This document shows, piece by piece, positions 37,594 through 46,221 of a DNA stretch of 64,000 bases; the first letter of the stretch is position 1, and each line of letters starts with the position of its first letter. This DNA comes from Archangium gephyra (GTDB lineage Bacteria > Myxococcota > Myxococcia > Myxococcales > Myxococcaceae). The notes under the pieces were generated by a model. It saw nothing but the letters and a program-made list of their open reading frames with translations, was not told the origin of the DNA and ran no database searches. Both the position numbers and the translations under genes were made by a program. The DNA is taken from assembly GCA_003243425.1 (NCBI GenBank), contig QFQP01000004.1:186001-250000 (forward strand), given 5' to 3'.

Positions 37594-38160
37594 ATGCCGG
37601 TGGAGCGCACTTCAGAAGAGTTACGCGCGGCCGTAGAGACCATGTTTCGCATCCGCGCGGTCGAGTCGCCCACCAACACGCAAGGCCTGCGCACGGTGTG
37701 GCATCGGGGCGCGAAGAACGCCGAGTTGGTGAGCGAGATCGACGAAGCAGGGCGGGTCGCGCGCCATGAGTTCTCGTTGTTCGAAGAAGTGCTGATCTGG
37801 GAGCGGGGCCGGGGCTTCTCGAGCGGCCAGGCGGTCGAAGAAGGCAGTACGCGCGGCGCCGCGAACTTCGAGAGCGATCACAGCCTCGATGGCGGGCGCA
37901 TGCGCCGGGTCGTGCTCGCCCTTCAGTCGTACAACGGCGGCGATCGCATCATCGAGCACCTCCGGAAGTTGGTCCTCGCCTTCGACGCGAAGGCGCACCC
38001 GGTCGAGGATCTGGGGCAGGTCACCGGCAATACGCGCATTCCCGAAGAGCTGCTCGCGGCTGCACAAAAAGCCCCTCCGCGCCTGCGTCCTGGTCTCCCG
38101 TTGATCGTCGTGGGCGTGCTGCTGATCGTGGTGGGCGTGATCGCCCTGCTGCTGCAGTAA
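37594..38160 (+). CDS. Tail-anchored membrane protein, unknown function
   Basis: 188 residues from the ATG at 37594 (MPVERTSEELRAAVETMF); longer in-frame starts would overlap the divergent lipoprotein gene. The soluble part has a beta-rich domain (RTVWHRGAKNAELVSEID, HEFSLFEEVLIWER). A single C-terminal membrane helix (LIVVGVLLIVVGVIALLL) ends the protein, as in tail-anchored proteins. Family not recognised. It lies 12 bp upstream of the aminotransferase and 36 bp from the divergent metallohydrolase start, so promoters must overlap. Confidence 0.7.
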   Translation: MPVERTSEELRAAVETMFRIRAVESPTNTQGLRTVWHRGAKNAELVSEIDEAGRVARHEFSLFEEVLIWERGRGFSSGQAVEEGSTRGAANFESDHSLDGGRMRRVVLALQSYNGGDRIIEHLRKLVLAFDAKAHPVEDLGQVTGNTRIPEELLAAAQKAPPRLRPGLPLIVVGVLLIVVGVIALLLQ

Positions 38161-38172
38161 GACCCGCCGCGC

Positions 38173-39354
38173 ATGGAAAGCGCTCGTGTCGCTGGCTTCA
38201 CCACTTCGATCTTCTCCGAGTTCTCCCGCCTCGCCGTGCAGCACCAGGCGGTCAACCTCGGGCAGGGCTTCCCCGACTTCGATGGCCCGAAGGAGATCGC
38301 CCAGGCCGCTATCGACGCCATCAACGGCGCCCAGAACCAGTACGCGGTAGGGCAGGGCATGCCGGCGCTCCGTTCCGCGATCGCGGCGCACGCCAGGCGC
38401 TTCTACGGGCAGGACATCGACGCGATGACCCAGGTGGGCGTCACGAGTGGTGCCACCGAGGCGATCTTCGCGGCCGTCCAGGCCTTCACCAACCCGGGCG
38501 ACGAAGTGGTGCTCTTCGAGCCGTTCTACGACTCGTATCTGGCCAGCGCGCGCATGGCCGGTGCCGTGCCGAAGTTTGTGCAACTGCGAGCACCGGATGC
38601 TGCACATGCACAATGGTGGTTCGACGACGCAGAACTAGCGGCCGCCTTCAGCAACAAGACGAAGCTCGTCATCGTCAACACGCCCAACAACCCGACGGGC
38701 AAGCTCTTCACCCGCGAAGAACTCACCCGAATCGGCGAACTCACGCGAATGCACGGCGCCGTGCTGCTGAGCGACGAGGTCTACGAGCACCTGGTCTTCG
38801 AAGGCGGCCGGCACATCCGTCCCGCGACGCTTCCCGGCTTCTCCGACTTCACGCTCACCATCTCGAGCGGCGGAAAGACCTTCTCGTTCACCGGCTGGAA
38901 GGTGGGCTGGCACCTCGGCCGCGCCGAGCTGGTCGGCGCCGTTCAGAAGGCCCACCAGTGGATCACGTTCTCTTCGGCGACGCCGTTTCAAGCCGCAATC
39001 GCCAGGGCCCTCGAACTCCCCGACTCGTATTTTCAGGGCTTCGTCGCTGACTACACGAAGCGCCGCGACTTTCTCGCCGACACGCTCACGAAGTCGGGCT
39101 TCGAGGTGCTGCCGTGCGACGGCACGTACTTCCTGATGGCGAAGACCGACCGTCACCGCAGAGAGGGAGAAGACGACATCGCCTTCTGCCGTCGCCTGCT
39201 GCTCGAGCACGGCGTCGCCGCGATTCCACCGTCGGTCTTCTATTCACCGGAACACGCGCCCGAAGTGCACGGCCTCGCGCGCTTCGCGTTCTGCAAGACC
39301 GACGTGGTGCTCGCAGCTGCAGCACAACGACTGCTCAAGCTCGCGCCGAAGTGA
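38173..39354 (+). CDS. PLP-dependent aminotransferase, class I/II (kynurenine/methionine type)
   Basis: 393 residues of fold-type I aminotransferase. VNLGQGFPDFDGPKEI near the N-terminus, the PLP phosphate and ring contacts (VTSGATEAIFAA, NTPNNPTGKLF), DEVYEHLVFEG, and the Schiff-base Lys in SSGGKTFSFTGWKVGW (Lys near 238) are all visible. This combination is characteristic of the KAT/GTK/YbdL group that acts on methionine, glutamine or kynurenine with 2-oxo acids. The precise substrate cannot be told. It is followed by icmF after 82 bp containing a small hairpin. Confidence 0.92.
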   Translation: MESARVAGFTTSIFSEFSRLAVQHQAVNLGQGFPDFDGPKEIAQAAIDAINGAQNQYAVGQGMPALRSAIAAHARRFYGQDIDAMTQVGVTSGATEAIFAAVQAFTNPGDEVVLFEPFYDSYLASARMAGAVPKFVQLRAPDAAHAQWWFDDAELAAAFSNKTKLVIVNTPNNPTGKLFTREELTRIGELTRMHGAVLLSDEVYEHLVFEGGRHIRPATLPGFSDFTLTISSGGKTFSFTGWKVGWHLGRAELVGAVQKAHQWITFSSATPFQAAIARALELPDSYFQGFVADYTKRRDFLADTLTKSGFEVLPCDGTYFLMAKTDRHRREGEDDIAFCRRLLLEHGVAAIPPSVFYSPEHAPEVHGLARFAFCKTDVVLAAAAQRLLKLAPK

Positions 39355-39393
39355 AACTCTGTCGCAGTGCGTCGCGCTCGTGACGTAGTGAAC

Positions 39394-39421
39394 ACAGCCG
39401 CTGCCCGACTCACGCGGCTGT
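39394..39421. promoter_or_regulatory. Hairpin between the aminotransferase gene and icmF
   Basis: ACAGCCGC (39394-39401) and GCGGCTGT (39414-39421) form a perfect 8-bp stem with a 12-base loop, ending 15 bp before the icmF start. No U-tract follows. It is too small for a cobalamin riboswitch and shows no B12-box. It could be a weak terminator or a leader structure. Confidence 0.4.
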
Positions 39422-39436
39422 AGTAGTCGCGAGGGC

Positions 39437-42400
39437 ATGCAGGCCCCTCTGTCTCCGTACAAGCCGAAGCACCACGTTCGTATCGTCACCGCCGCATCGC
39501 TGTTCGATGGCCACGATGCCGCCATCAACGTCATGCGCCGAATCATGCAGGCCTCGGGCGCCGAGGTGATTCACCTCGGTCACAACCGTTCGGTCGCCGA
39601 GATCGTGAACTGCGCGATTCAAGAAGACGTGCAGGGCATCGCCATCACCTCGTACCAGGGTGGTCACGTCGAGTTCTTCAAGTACATGATCGACCTGCTC
39701 AGGAAGGCCAACGCGAACATCAAGGTGTTCGGTGGCGGCGGCGGCACGATCCTCCCGACGGAGATCGAAGAACTCCACCGCTACGGCGTGTCGCGCATCT
39801 ATTCACCCGACGATGGCCGCGCGATGGGCCTGCAGGGGATGATCGACGACCTCATCAAGCAGTGCGACTTCGAGAAGCGCGCGCCCGATTTCGAGAAGCC
39901 GCTCGCGCAGCTCGAGACGCGGTCCCCCGACACCATCGGCTCGCTCATCACCATCGCCGAGAACTTCCCCGAGGCTGGCGACGGGCTGCGCGACGCGCTC
40001 AAGAAGCTCGGCACGAAGCGGCCACCCGTGCTCGGCATCACCGGTACGGGCGGCGCGGGCAAGTCGTCGCTCGTCGACGAGTTCGTGCGCCGCTTCCTCC
40101 ACGACTTCACCGACAAGACCATCGCGGTCATCTCGGTCGACCCGTCGAAGCGGAAGACCGGCGGTGCGCTGCTCGGCGATCGCATTCGCATGAACGCCAT
40201 CGACGACAAGCGCGTGTACATGCGCTCGCTGGCGACGCGGCAGTCGAACCTCGCGCTCAGCAAGCACGTGCGCGAGTCGATCGACATCTGCCGTGCGGCC
40301 GGCTTCGACCTCGTGATCGTCGAGACCTCTGGCATCGGGCAGAGCGACACCGAGATCACCGAGCACGCCGACGTCTCGCTCTACATCATGACCGCCGAAT
40401 ACGGCGCGGCCACGCAGTTGGAGAAGATCGACATGCTCGACTTCGCCGACATCATCGCCATCAACAAGTTCGACAAGCGTGGCTCGCTCGATGCGCTGCG
40501 CGACGTGCGCAAGCAGTGGAAGCGCAACCACAACGCGTTCGACATCGCCGACGACGCCGCGCCGATTCACGGCACCATCGCCTCGCAGTTCAACGACCCG
40601 GGCATGAACCGGCTCTACAAGGCGGTGATCGACAAGCTCGCCGCCAAGACCGGCGCGCCGCTCGTGTCGTCGATCGAAGTGACCGCCGGCATGAGCGAGA
40701 AGCGGTGGATCATTCCGCCCGAGCGCACGCGCTACCTCGCGGAGATCGTCGAGACCTGTGAAGCGTCAGACCAGTTCGTGAAGACGCAGGCAGCGATCGC
40801 GCGCCGCATGTACCAGCTGCACGGCACCATCGAGACCCTGCGAGCCAACGTCGGCAAGAAGCGGCTCGAGATCGTCGAAAAGTCAGACACGGTGCAGGTC
40901 ACGCAGACCGTCGAAGGCGAGCCCGAGTACCTGAAGGAGCTCGTCGCGCTGTATCAGGAGCTCGAAGGCCGCCTCGACCCCGAGTGCCGCAAGCTGCTCG
41001 CCGACTGGCCCGCGACGAAGCGCCGCTACTCGGCCGCGAAGTACCAGTTTCAGGTTCGAGAGAAGATCATCGAACTCGACCTCACCACCGAGACGCTCTC
41101 ACACCTCAAGATCCCCAAGGTCTCACTCCCGAAATACGAAGACTGGGGCGATATTCTCACCTGGCTGCTGCGTGAGAGCCCGCCGGGCCAGTTCCCGTTC
41201 ACCGCCGGCGTGTTTCCGCTCAAGCGTGAAGGCGAAGATCCGGCGCGCATGTTCGCGGGCGAGGGTGGCCCGGAGCGCACCAACCGCCGCTTCCACTACG
41301 TCTCGCGCGGGCTGCCGGCCAAGCGCCTGTCGACGGCCTTCGACTCGGTCACGCTCTACGGCGAAGACCCTGATCATCGGCCCGACATCTACGGCAAGGT
41401 CGGCAACTCCGGCGTGTCGATCGCCAACGTCGACGACGCGAAGAAGCTCTATTCCGGCTTCGACCTCGCCGACCCGTCGACCTCGGTGTCGATGACCATC
41501 AACGGCCCTGCGCCGATGCTGCTCGGCTTCTTCCTGAACGCCGCGATCGATCAACAGTGCGAGAAGTGGATTCGCGCGAACAACAAGGTCGACGAGGTCG
41601 AGAAGAAGATCGAGTCGCTCTATGCCAGGCGCGGCGTTCCGCGGCCGAAGTACCAGGGCACGCTGCCCGAAGGGAACGACGGCCTCGGGCTCCTGCTGCT
41701 GGGCGTCTCGGGCGACGAGGTGTTGCCGCCGGAGGTCTACGCGAAAATCCGCGCGGCCACGTTGTCTGCGGTGCGCGGCACGGTGCAGGCCGACATCCTC
41801 AAAGAAGATCAGGCTCAGAACACCTGCATCTTCTCGACGGAGTTCGCGCTGCGGATGATGGGCGACATCCAGCAGCACTTCATCACCGAGAAGGTGCGCA
41901 ACTTCTATTCGGTGTCGATCAGCGGGTACCACATCGCCGAAGCAGGGGCGAACCCGGTCAGCCAGCTCGCGTTCACGCTCGCGAACGGCTTCACCTTCGT
42001 CGAGTACTACCTGTCGCGCGGCATGCACATCGACGACTTCGCGCCGAACCTCTCGTTCTTCTTTTCGAACGGAATGGACCCTGAGTACACGGTGCTCGGT
42101 CGCGTCGCCCGCCGCATCTGGGCACGCACGATTCGCGACAAGTACGGCGGCAACGATCGCTCGCAGAAGTTGAAGTACCACATTCAGACTTCTGGTCGTT
42201 CGCTGCACGCGCAGGAGATCGCCTTCAACGACATCCGCACCACGTTGCAGGCGCTGCTCGCGCTGCAGGACAACTGCAACTCGCTGCACACCAACGCGTA
42301 CGACGAAGCGATCACCACGCCGACCGAAGAGAGCGTGCGCCGCGCCCTCGCGATCCAGCTGATCATCAACAAGGAGTTCGGGCTCTCGAAGAACGAGAAC

Positions 42401-42874
42401 CCCATTCAGGGCTCGTTCATCGTGGAAGAGCTCACCGATCTCGTCGAAGCCGCGGTGCTCAACGAGTTCCGTTCGATCTCCGAGCGTGGCGGCGTGCTCG
42501 GGGCAATGGAGCGCATGTACCAGCGCTCGAAGATCCAGGAAGAGTCGCTGTATTACGAGACGCTCAAGCACGACGGCCGCCTGCCATTGATCGGCGTGAA
42601 CACCTTCCTCGACCCGAAGGGCTCACCGACGGTGCAGCCGCCCGAGGTCATTCGCGCCACGAAGGAAGAGAAGGACTACGCGATCGCCTCGCGCGACGCG
42701 TTCTGGAAGCGGAACGCCGAGACCTCGAAGCACGCGCTCGAGGCCGTGCGCCGGGCCGCGCTCGACGGCGGCAACGTGTTCGCCGCGCTCATGGAAGCCT
42801 GCAAGGTCTGCACGCTGGGCCAGCTCTCGCAGGCGCTCTACGGCGTCGGAGGCCAGTACCGCCGCAACATGTGA
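39437..42874 (+). CDS. icmF: Fused isobutyryl-CoA mutase (IcmF)
   Basis: 1145 residues with the three-part IcmF layout. A B12-binding domain (about 14-145; SLFDGHDAAINVM with the cobalt-ligating His, GGGGGTI) is followed by a MeaI-like G-protein chaperone (about 190-410; Walker A GTGGAGKSS near 200, NKFD near 342) and the TIM-barrel mutase domain (about 580 to end; TTLQALLALQDNCNSLHTNAYDEAI). With adenosylcobalamin it interconverts isobutyryl-CoA and butyryl-CoA, and some members act on isovaleryl-/pivalyl-CoA. The built-in GTPase protects and loads the cofactor. Neighbouring acyl-CoA dehydrogenase/hydratase and HMG-CoA lyase genes fit branched-chain acyl-CoA metabolism. Methylmalonyl-CoA mutases lack this fused order. 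Confidence 0.95.
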   Translation: MQAPLSPYKPKHHVRIVTAASLFDGHDAAINVMRRIMQASGAEVIHLGHNRSVAEIVNCAIQEDVQGIAITSYQGGHVEFFKYMIDLLRKANANIKVFGGGGGTILPTEIEELHRYGVSRIYSPDDGRAMGLQGMIDDLIKQCDFEKRAPDFEKPLAQLETRSPDTIGSLITIAENFPEAGDGLRDALKKLGTKRPPVLGITGTGGAGKSSLVDEFVRRFLHDFTDKTIAVISVDPSKRKTGGALLGDRIRMNAIDDKRVYMRSLATRQSNLALSKHVRESIDICRAAGFDLVIVETSGIGQSDTEITEHADVSLYIMTAEYGAATQLEKIDMLDFADIIAINKFDKRGSLDALRDVRKQWKRNHNAFDIADDAAPIHGTIASQFNDPGMNRLYKAVIDKLAAKTGAPLVSSIEVTAGMSEKRWIIPPERTRYLAEIVETCEASDQFVKTQAAIARRMYQLHGTIETLRANVGKKRLEIVEKSDTVQVTQTVEGEPEYLKELVALYQELEGRLDPECRKLLADWPATKRRYSAAKYQFQVREKIIELDLTTETLSHLKIPKVSLPKYEDWGDILTWLLRESPPGQFPFTAGVFPLKREGEDPARMFAGEGGPERTNRRFHYVSRGLPAKRLSTAFDSVTLYGEDPDHRPDIYGKVGNSGVSIANVDDAKKLYSGFDLADPSTSVSMTINGPAPMLLGFFLNAAIDQQCEKWIRANNKVDEVEKKIESLYARRGVPRPKYQGTLPEGNDGLGLLLLGVSGDEVLPPEVYAKIRAATLSAVRGTVQADILKEDQAQNTCIFSTEFALRMMGDIQQHFITEKVRNFYSVSISGYHIAEAGANPVSQLAFTLANGFTFVEYYLSRGMHIDDFAPNLSFFFSNGMDPEYTVLGRVARRIWARTIRDKYGGNDRSQKLKYHIQTSGRSLHAQEIAFNDIRTTLQALLALQDNCNSLHTNAYDEAITTPTEESVRRALAIQLIINKEFGLSKNENPIQGSFIVEELTDLVEAAVLNEFRSISERGGVLGAMERMYQRSKIQEESLYYETLKHDGRLPLIGVNTFLDPKGSPTVQPPEVIRATKEEKDYAIASRDAFWKRNAETSKHALEAVRRAALDGGNVFAALMEACKVCTLGQLSQALYGVGGQYRRNM

Positions 42875-42955
42875 AACCTATCGGTGTCGTTGGAATGCGT
42901 CGGTCGGTGGTTGGTATTCGCTCGCTGACCACCTCGCACGTACAGTGCGACTGTC

Positions 42956-44074
42956 GTGGCAACTCTCAGCTGTTTCTTTGCGATCTACACAGACGGCGGA
43001 GCGCCGACGGACCACTTCCCGTCGCCCGCCGGGAGCGACGTTTTCTTCGGAGAAATGGGCACGCTGCTGGTGCCGGGCCCCAAAGACGAGCTCTTCGGTC
43101 CGCACGTCGCCGCCTTTCAGCGTGAGAAGTTCAAGCGCGGCTTCCTCCTCGGGTTCCGCCGCGACCTCAAAGGTCGTTCTGAAGCGTTCTTCAGTGAAGT
43201 GCGCGCGTCGGTGCTGGCGGCGACGAAGGGTGTGAACGGCTTTGCGCTCGACGTGTTGCGGCTGTGGCCGTTTCCGCTGCAGCAGGCCGAGGAGGCGTTG
43301 CCGGAGCATCTGATCGCCGAAGATCTGTTCTCGGTCGGGTTCACCGACATGGGCGCGCACGGCGTTCGCGGTGAGACCGTCGGCCTCGCCAAGCTGGGGC
43401 AGCGCGAGATCACCTTCGAGTTCAAAGACCCGGAGCTGATGGAAGAGGCCGCGTTGATGTGCGGCCACCTCGCCGACTGGTTTCTCGAGCACAACCGCCG
43501 CGTCGAGCATGGTCAGTCGATGTCGCTCGGCTTCGATCGCATCTCGTTCTTCGCGGCGGAGGGCGGCGCCGGTGGACCGTTCCGTGGTTGGCACCCACCG
43601 CTCATCCAGAAGCTCGTGCCGGCAAATCTGTTCGAGGGTGTCGGTGTCCTCGAGGTGAAGGCCTCGCCGCCGGGCTCCACCGAGAGCCTCGAAGATCTCA
43701 CCGTGCCGCTCGCGCGCTCTCGTGAACAGCGCCTGCTGCTCGAGGAGTTCGACCTCACGGGCGATTCGCCGCACGCGTCGAGCACCGCTCAGGTGAAGGG
43801 CTTCATCACCGGCCTCGAGTACCTCGTCGCGTACCGTGAAGAATCGACCTCGTCGAAAGACTCGGGCTGGCGGCTGCGCAGCACCGCCGAAGGTGATTCC
43901 GGTGAGGTGGGCGTGATGACGCTCGCGGACCTCTCGCGTCGCGCGCCGGAGATCGTGCGCTACCTCGCGCTGCCCGTGGGCGTGAAGCTCACGTGGAACG
44001 AGCGTGGTGACCTCGACATCGACCGCTCGAAGATCGAGCTCGACGTCGAGACCGAAGACGATCTGCTGTCATGA
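42956..44074 (+). CDS. Conserved hypothetical protein
   Basis: 372 residues from a GTG start, no signal peptide. N-terminus MATLSCFFAIYTDGGAPTDHF, then alternating helix/strand patterns (GFLLGFRRDLKGRSEAFF, VLRLWPFPLQQAEEALPEH) and an acidic C-terminus. No motif recognised. The leader has a short inverted repeat TCGCAC-gtaca-GTGCGA (42934-42950) just before the start and no clear Shine-Dalgarno. Its stop overlaps the methyltransferase start by 4 bp, so the two are translationally coupled. Confidence 0.68.
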   Translation: MATLSCFFAIYTDGGAPTDHFPSPAGSDVFFGEMGTLLVPGPKDELFGPHVAAFQREKFKRGFLLGFRRDLKGRSEAFFSEVRASVLAATKGVNGFALDVLRLWPFPLQQAEEALPEHLIAEDLFSVGFTDMGAHGVRGETVGLAKLGQREITFEFKDPELMEEAALMCGHLADWFLEHNRRVEHGQSMSLGFDRISFFAAEGGAGGPFRGWHPPLIQKLVPANLFEGVGVLEVKASPPGSTESLEDLTVPLARSREQRLLLEEFDLTGDSPHASSTAQVKGFITGLEYLVAYREESTSSKDSGWRLRSTAEGDSGEVGVMTLADLSRRAPEIVRYLALPVGVKLTWNERGDLDIDRSKIELDVETEDDLLS

Positions 44075-44763
44075 ACGGCCCGTTCTTCGGCGAGATGTAC
44101 CTGCGATCGACGCGGCCGTTCCTCTCTGACACCGTGACGCGGGCAGAAGGTGAGTTCCTGCGCAGCAGGCTCCACGGCGGCCGGCTGCTCGATGTCGGGT
44201 GCGGTCATGGCCGTCATCTCTCGTGCCTCGGAGGCTTCGGGGTCGACCGTGATCCGCTCTCGCTCACCGAGGCGCGTCACCACGGGCTCGTCGCGCGCGC
44301 CGATTTCTCGGCCCTCCCGTTTCGAAGCGCGGTCTTCGACGGCGGGTGGTGTTGGTACAACTCGCTGGGCACGTTGGAAGACGCAGACGTGCCGCGTGTG
44401 CTCGCCGAGTGCGCGCGGGTGATGAAGCCCGGCGCGCCGTTCATCGTGCAGGGCAGTGTGATCGACCGGGCGATCGCGCAGCCGGAAGCCGGGTTCGACG
44501 GCCAGATCGGTGAGGGCGATCACCTCCACGAAGTCGCCCGTTTTGACCCGCTGCGTCGTCGCGACGAGATCCATCGGCGCCTCACGCTCAACGACGGCCG
44601 CGTGCTCGAGGCCGACTTCTTCATTCGTTACTATGACCTCGACGAATGGAGTGGGCTGCTGTCAGAAGCCGGCTTCCAGACGAGGTGGTCCGTCGGCGCA
44701 TTGGACGGTTCGCCGTTAGACGACAACTCGACCGATCTGATCGTCGGTGCCGAAAGACGTTGA
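44071..44763 (+). CDS. SAM-dependent methyltransferase, class I
   Basis: 230 residues. Motif I LLDVGCGHGRHLSCL near residue 42 binds SAM, followed by FGVDRDPLSL (motif II acidic residue), a GGWCWYNSLGTLED post-II segment and ECARVMKPGAPFIVQGSVI, the Ubie/Methyltransf_11-like order. No target-specific region is recognised. It overlaps the preceding gene by 4 bp and is followed 5 bp later by the HMG-CoA lyase start (44768). Confidence 0.9.
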   Translation: MNGPFFGEMYLRSTRPFLSDTVTRAEGEFLRSRLHGGRLLDVGCGHGRHLSCLGGFGVDRDPLSLTEARHHGLVARADFSALPFRSAVFDGGWCWYNSLGTLEDADVPRVLAECARVMKPGAPFIVQGSVIDRAIAQPEAGFDGQIGEGDHLHEVARFDPLRRRDEIHRRLTLNDGRVLEADFFIRYYDLDEWSGLLSEAGFQTRWSVGALDGSPLDDNSTDLIVGAERR

Positions 44764-44767
44764 GCCC

Positions 44768-45727
44768 ATGAACAGCGCGCCCTCACTCGCAGCGAAATTT
44801 CCGAAGAAGGTCGACGTGTACGAGGTCGGCCCGCGCGATGGCCTGCAGAACGAGCTGCGTACGCTCGACACCGAAGACAAGGCGCGGCTGATTCAGGCGC
44901 TCGTCGATGCGGGTGAGAAGCGCATCGAAGTGACGTCGTTCGTCTCGCCGCGGTGGATTCCGCAGCTGGCCGACGCAGACAAACTGCTGTCGATGATCAA
45001 GCGGCGCGACGGCGTGATGTTCAGCGCGCTGGTACCGAACCTCAAGGGGCTCGAGCGCGCGAAGGACGCAGGCCTGCAGGAAGCCGCGGTCTTCTTGTCC
45101 GTCACCGAGAGTCACTCGAAGAAGAACATCAACAAGTCCGTCGCGGAGGCGATCGCGACGTCGACCGAAGTGGCGAAGCAGGCGCGCGCTGCCGGCATGC
45201 GGGTGCGTTGCTACCTGTCGACCGTGTGGGGCTGTCCGTACGAAGGCGTCACGCCGGTGTCGTCGGTGGTCGACGTCGTCACGCGGCTGGCAGACGTGGG
45301 TTTCTACCAGCTGAGTCTGGGTGACACGATCGGCATCGGGACGCCCACGCAGACCGCGGACATCGTGGGCGAGGTCTCGAAGATCATTCCGCTCGAGCAG
45401 ATCGCGCTGCATCTGCACGACACCCGCGGCACGGCGCTGGCGAACGCGCTCGTTGGTTTGTCGATGGGCGTCACCACGTTCGACTCCAGCATCGGTGGGC
45501 TCGGTGGGTGCCCGTACGCGCCGGGCGCGGCGGGGAACCTCTCGACCGAAGATCTCGTCTACATGCTGCAGGGCATGGGCGTTGAGACCGGCATCGACAT
45601 CGACAAGCTCGTCGAGGCCGGTGAACTGAGCCAGGAGCTCATCGGCCGCAAGCTGCCGGGGAAATACCTGCAGGCGGCGCTCGGCGAACGCGAGAAGCAG
45701 GCTTCCCGTGCGAATCGAGCTTCGTGA
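44768..45727 (+). CDS. mvaB: Hydroxymethylglutaryl-CoA lyase
   Basis: 319 residues from the ATG at 44768 (MNSAPSLAAKFPKKVDVYEV). The HMGL-like TIM barrel splits HMG-CoA into acetyl-CoA and acetoacetate, the last step of leucine degradation, or acts on a relative. Diagnostic motifs: YEVGPRDGLQNE, HLHDTRGTALANAL and GLGGCPYAPGAAGNLSTED (catalytic Cys). Normal length. A GNAT gene starts inside its 3' end (20-bp overlap). Together with icmF it points to leucine/valine carbon flow. Confidence 0.94.
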   Translation: MNSAPSLAAKFPKKVDVYEVGPRDGLQNELRTLDTEDKARLIQALVDAGEKRIEVTSFVSPRWIPQLADADKLLSMIKRRDGVMFSALVPNLKGLERAKDAGLQEAAVFLSVTESHSKKNINKSVAEAIATSTEVAKQARAAGMRVRCYLSTVWGCPYEGVTPVSSVVDVVTRLADVGFYQLSLGDTIGIGTPTQTADIVGEVSKIIPLEQIALHLHDTRGTALANALVGLSMGVTTFDSSIGGLGGCPYAPGAAGNLSTEDLVYMLQGMGVETGIDIDKLVEAGELSQELIGRKLPGKYLQAALGEREKQASRANRAS

Positions 45728-46151
45728 ATTCGTCGCCGCAGATCTCGGCGCGCTCGACGAGATCCAACGTGATCAGGCCGTGTACGAGATGGCGGTGGTG
45801 AAGCCGCGCACGTCTGAAGCGTTCGCCGAGCACATGGAGAAGGTGCTCGCAGACGCCGGCGCGTTGTTCCGGGTGATCGTGGTCGACGGCGAGGTCGCGG
45901 GCACGGTCGGCACGTTCGTACGCGGGCACTTGCAGGCGGGCTACGCGCTGGCGCCAAAGTTCTGGGGCAGGGGTGTGGCGACCGAAGCGTTGCGTCAGGC
46001 CCTCGCGCTCGAGCCGCGGCGGCCGGTGTTCGCCGAAGTCGTGTCGTCGAACGTCGGTTCGCGGCGCGTGCTCGAGAAGTGCGGCTTTCAGCTCGTGCGC
46101 TCCGAGACGGAAGACGACGGTGTGGTCGTCGACGTGTTGCGCCTGTCGTGA
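45708..46151 (+). CDS. GNAT-family N-acetyltransferase
   Basis: 147 residues from a GTG overlapping the end of the lyase gene. RIELREFVAADLGALDEIQ and the acetyl-CoA loop YALAPKFWGRGVATEAL (Q/RxxGxG/A type) are visible, followed by VVSSNVGSRRVLEKCGFQ, the usual strand-helix of RimJ-like GNATs. The substrate is unknown. It ends 2 bp before a 24-bp palindrome. Confidence 0.86.
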   Translation: MRIELREFVAADLGALDEIQRDQAVYEMAVVKPRTSEAFAEHMEKVLADAGALFRVIVVDGEVAGTVGTFVRGHLQAGYALAPKFWGRGVATEALRQALALEPRRPVFAEVVSSNVGSRRVLEKCGFQLVRSETEDDGVVVDVLRLS

Positions 46152-46153
46152 CG

Positions 46154-46177
46154 GAGGTCATGGGTACCCATGACCTC
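46154..46177. promoter_or_regulatory. 24-bp perfect palindrome upstream of a two-component operon
   Basis: GAGGTCATGGGTACCCATGACCTC is a perfect, unspaced palindrome, 3 bp past the GNAT stop and 44 bp before the GTG of the histidine kinase gene. There is no following U-tract, so a protein-binding site for a dimeric regulator is more likely than a terminator. Regulator unknown. Confidence 0.6.
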
Positions 46178-46221
46178 GTGCGTGACATGGCGACGCGGGC
46201 GGTCGTGCTAACGAATCAACG

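Noticed and set aside
39355..39436. Cobalamin riboswitch before icmF
   Set aside because: The gap is only 82 bp, too short for the usual structure, and I see no B12-box. IcmF uses the cofactor but need not be riboswitch controlled.
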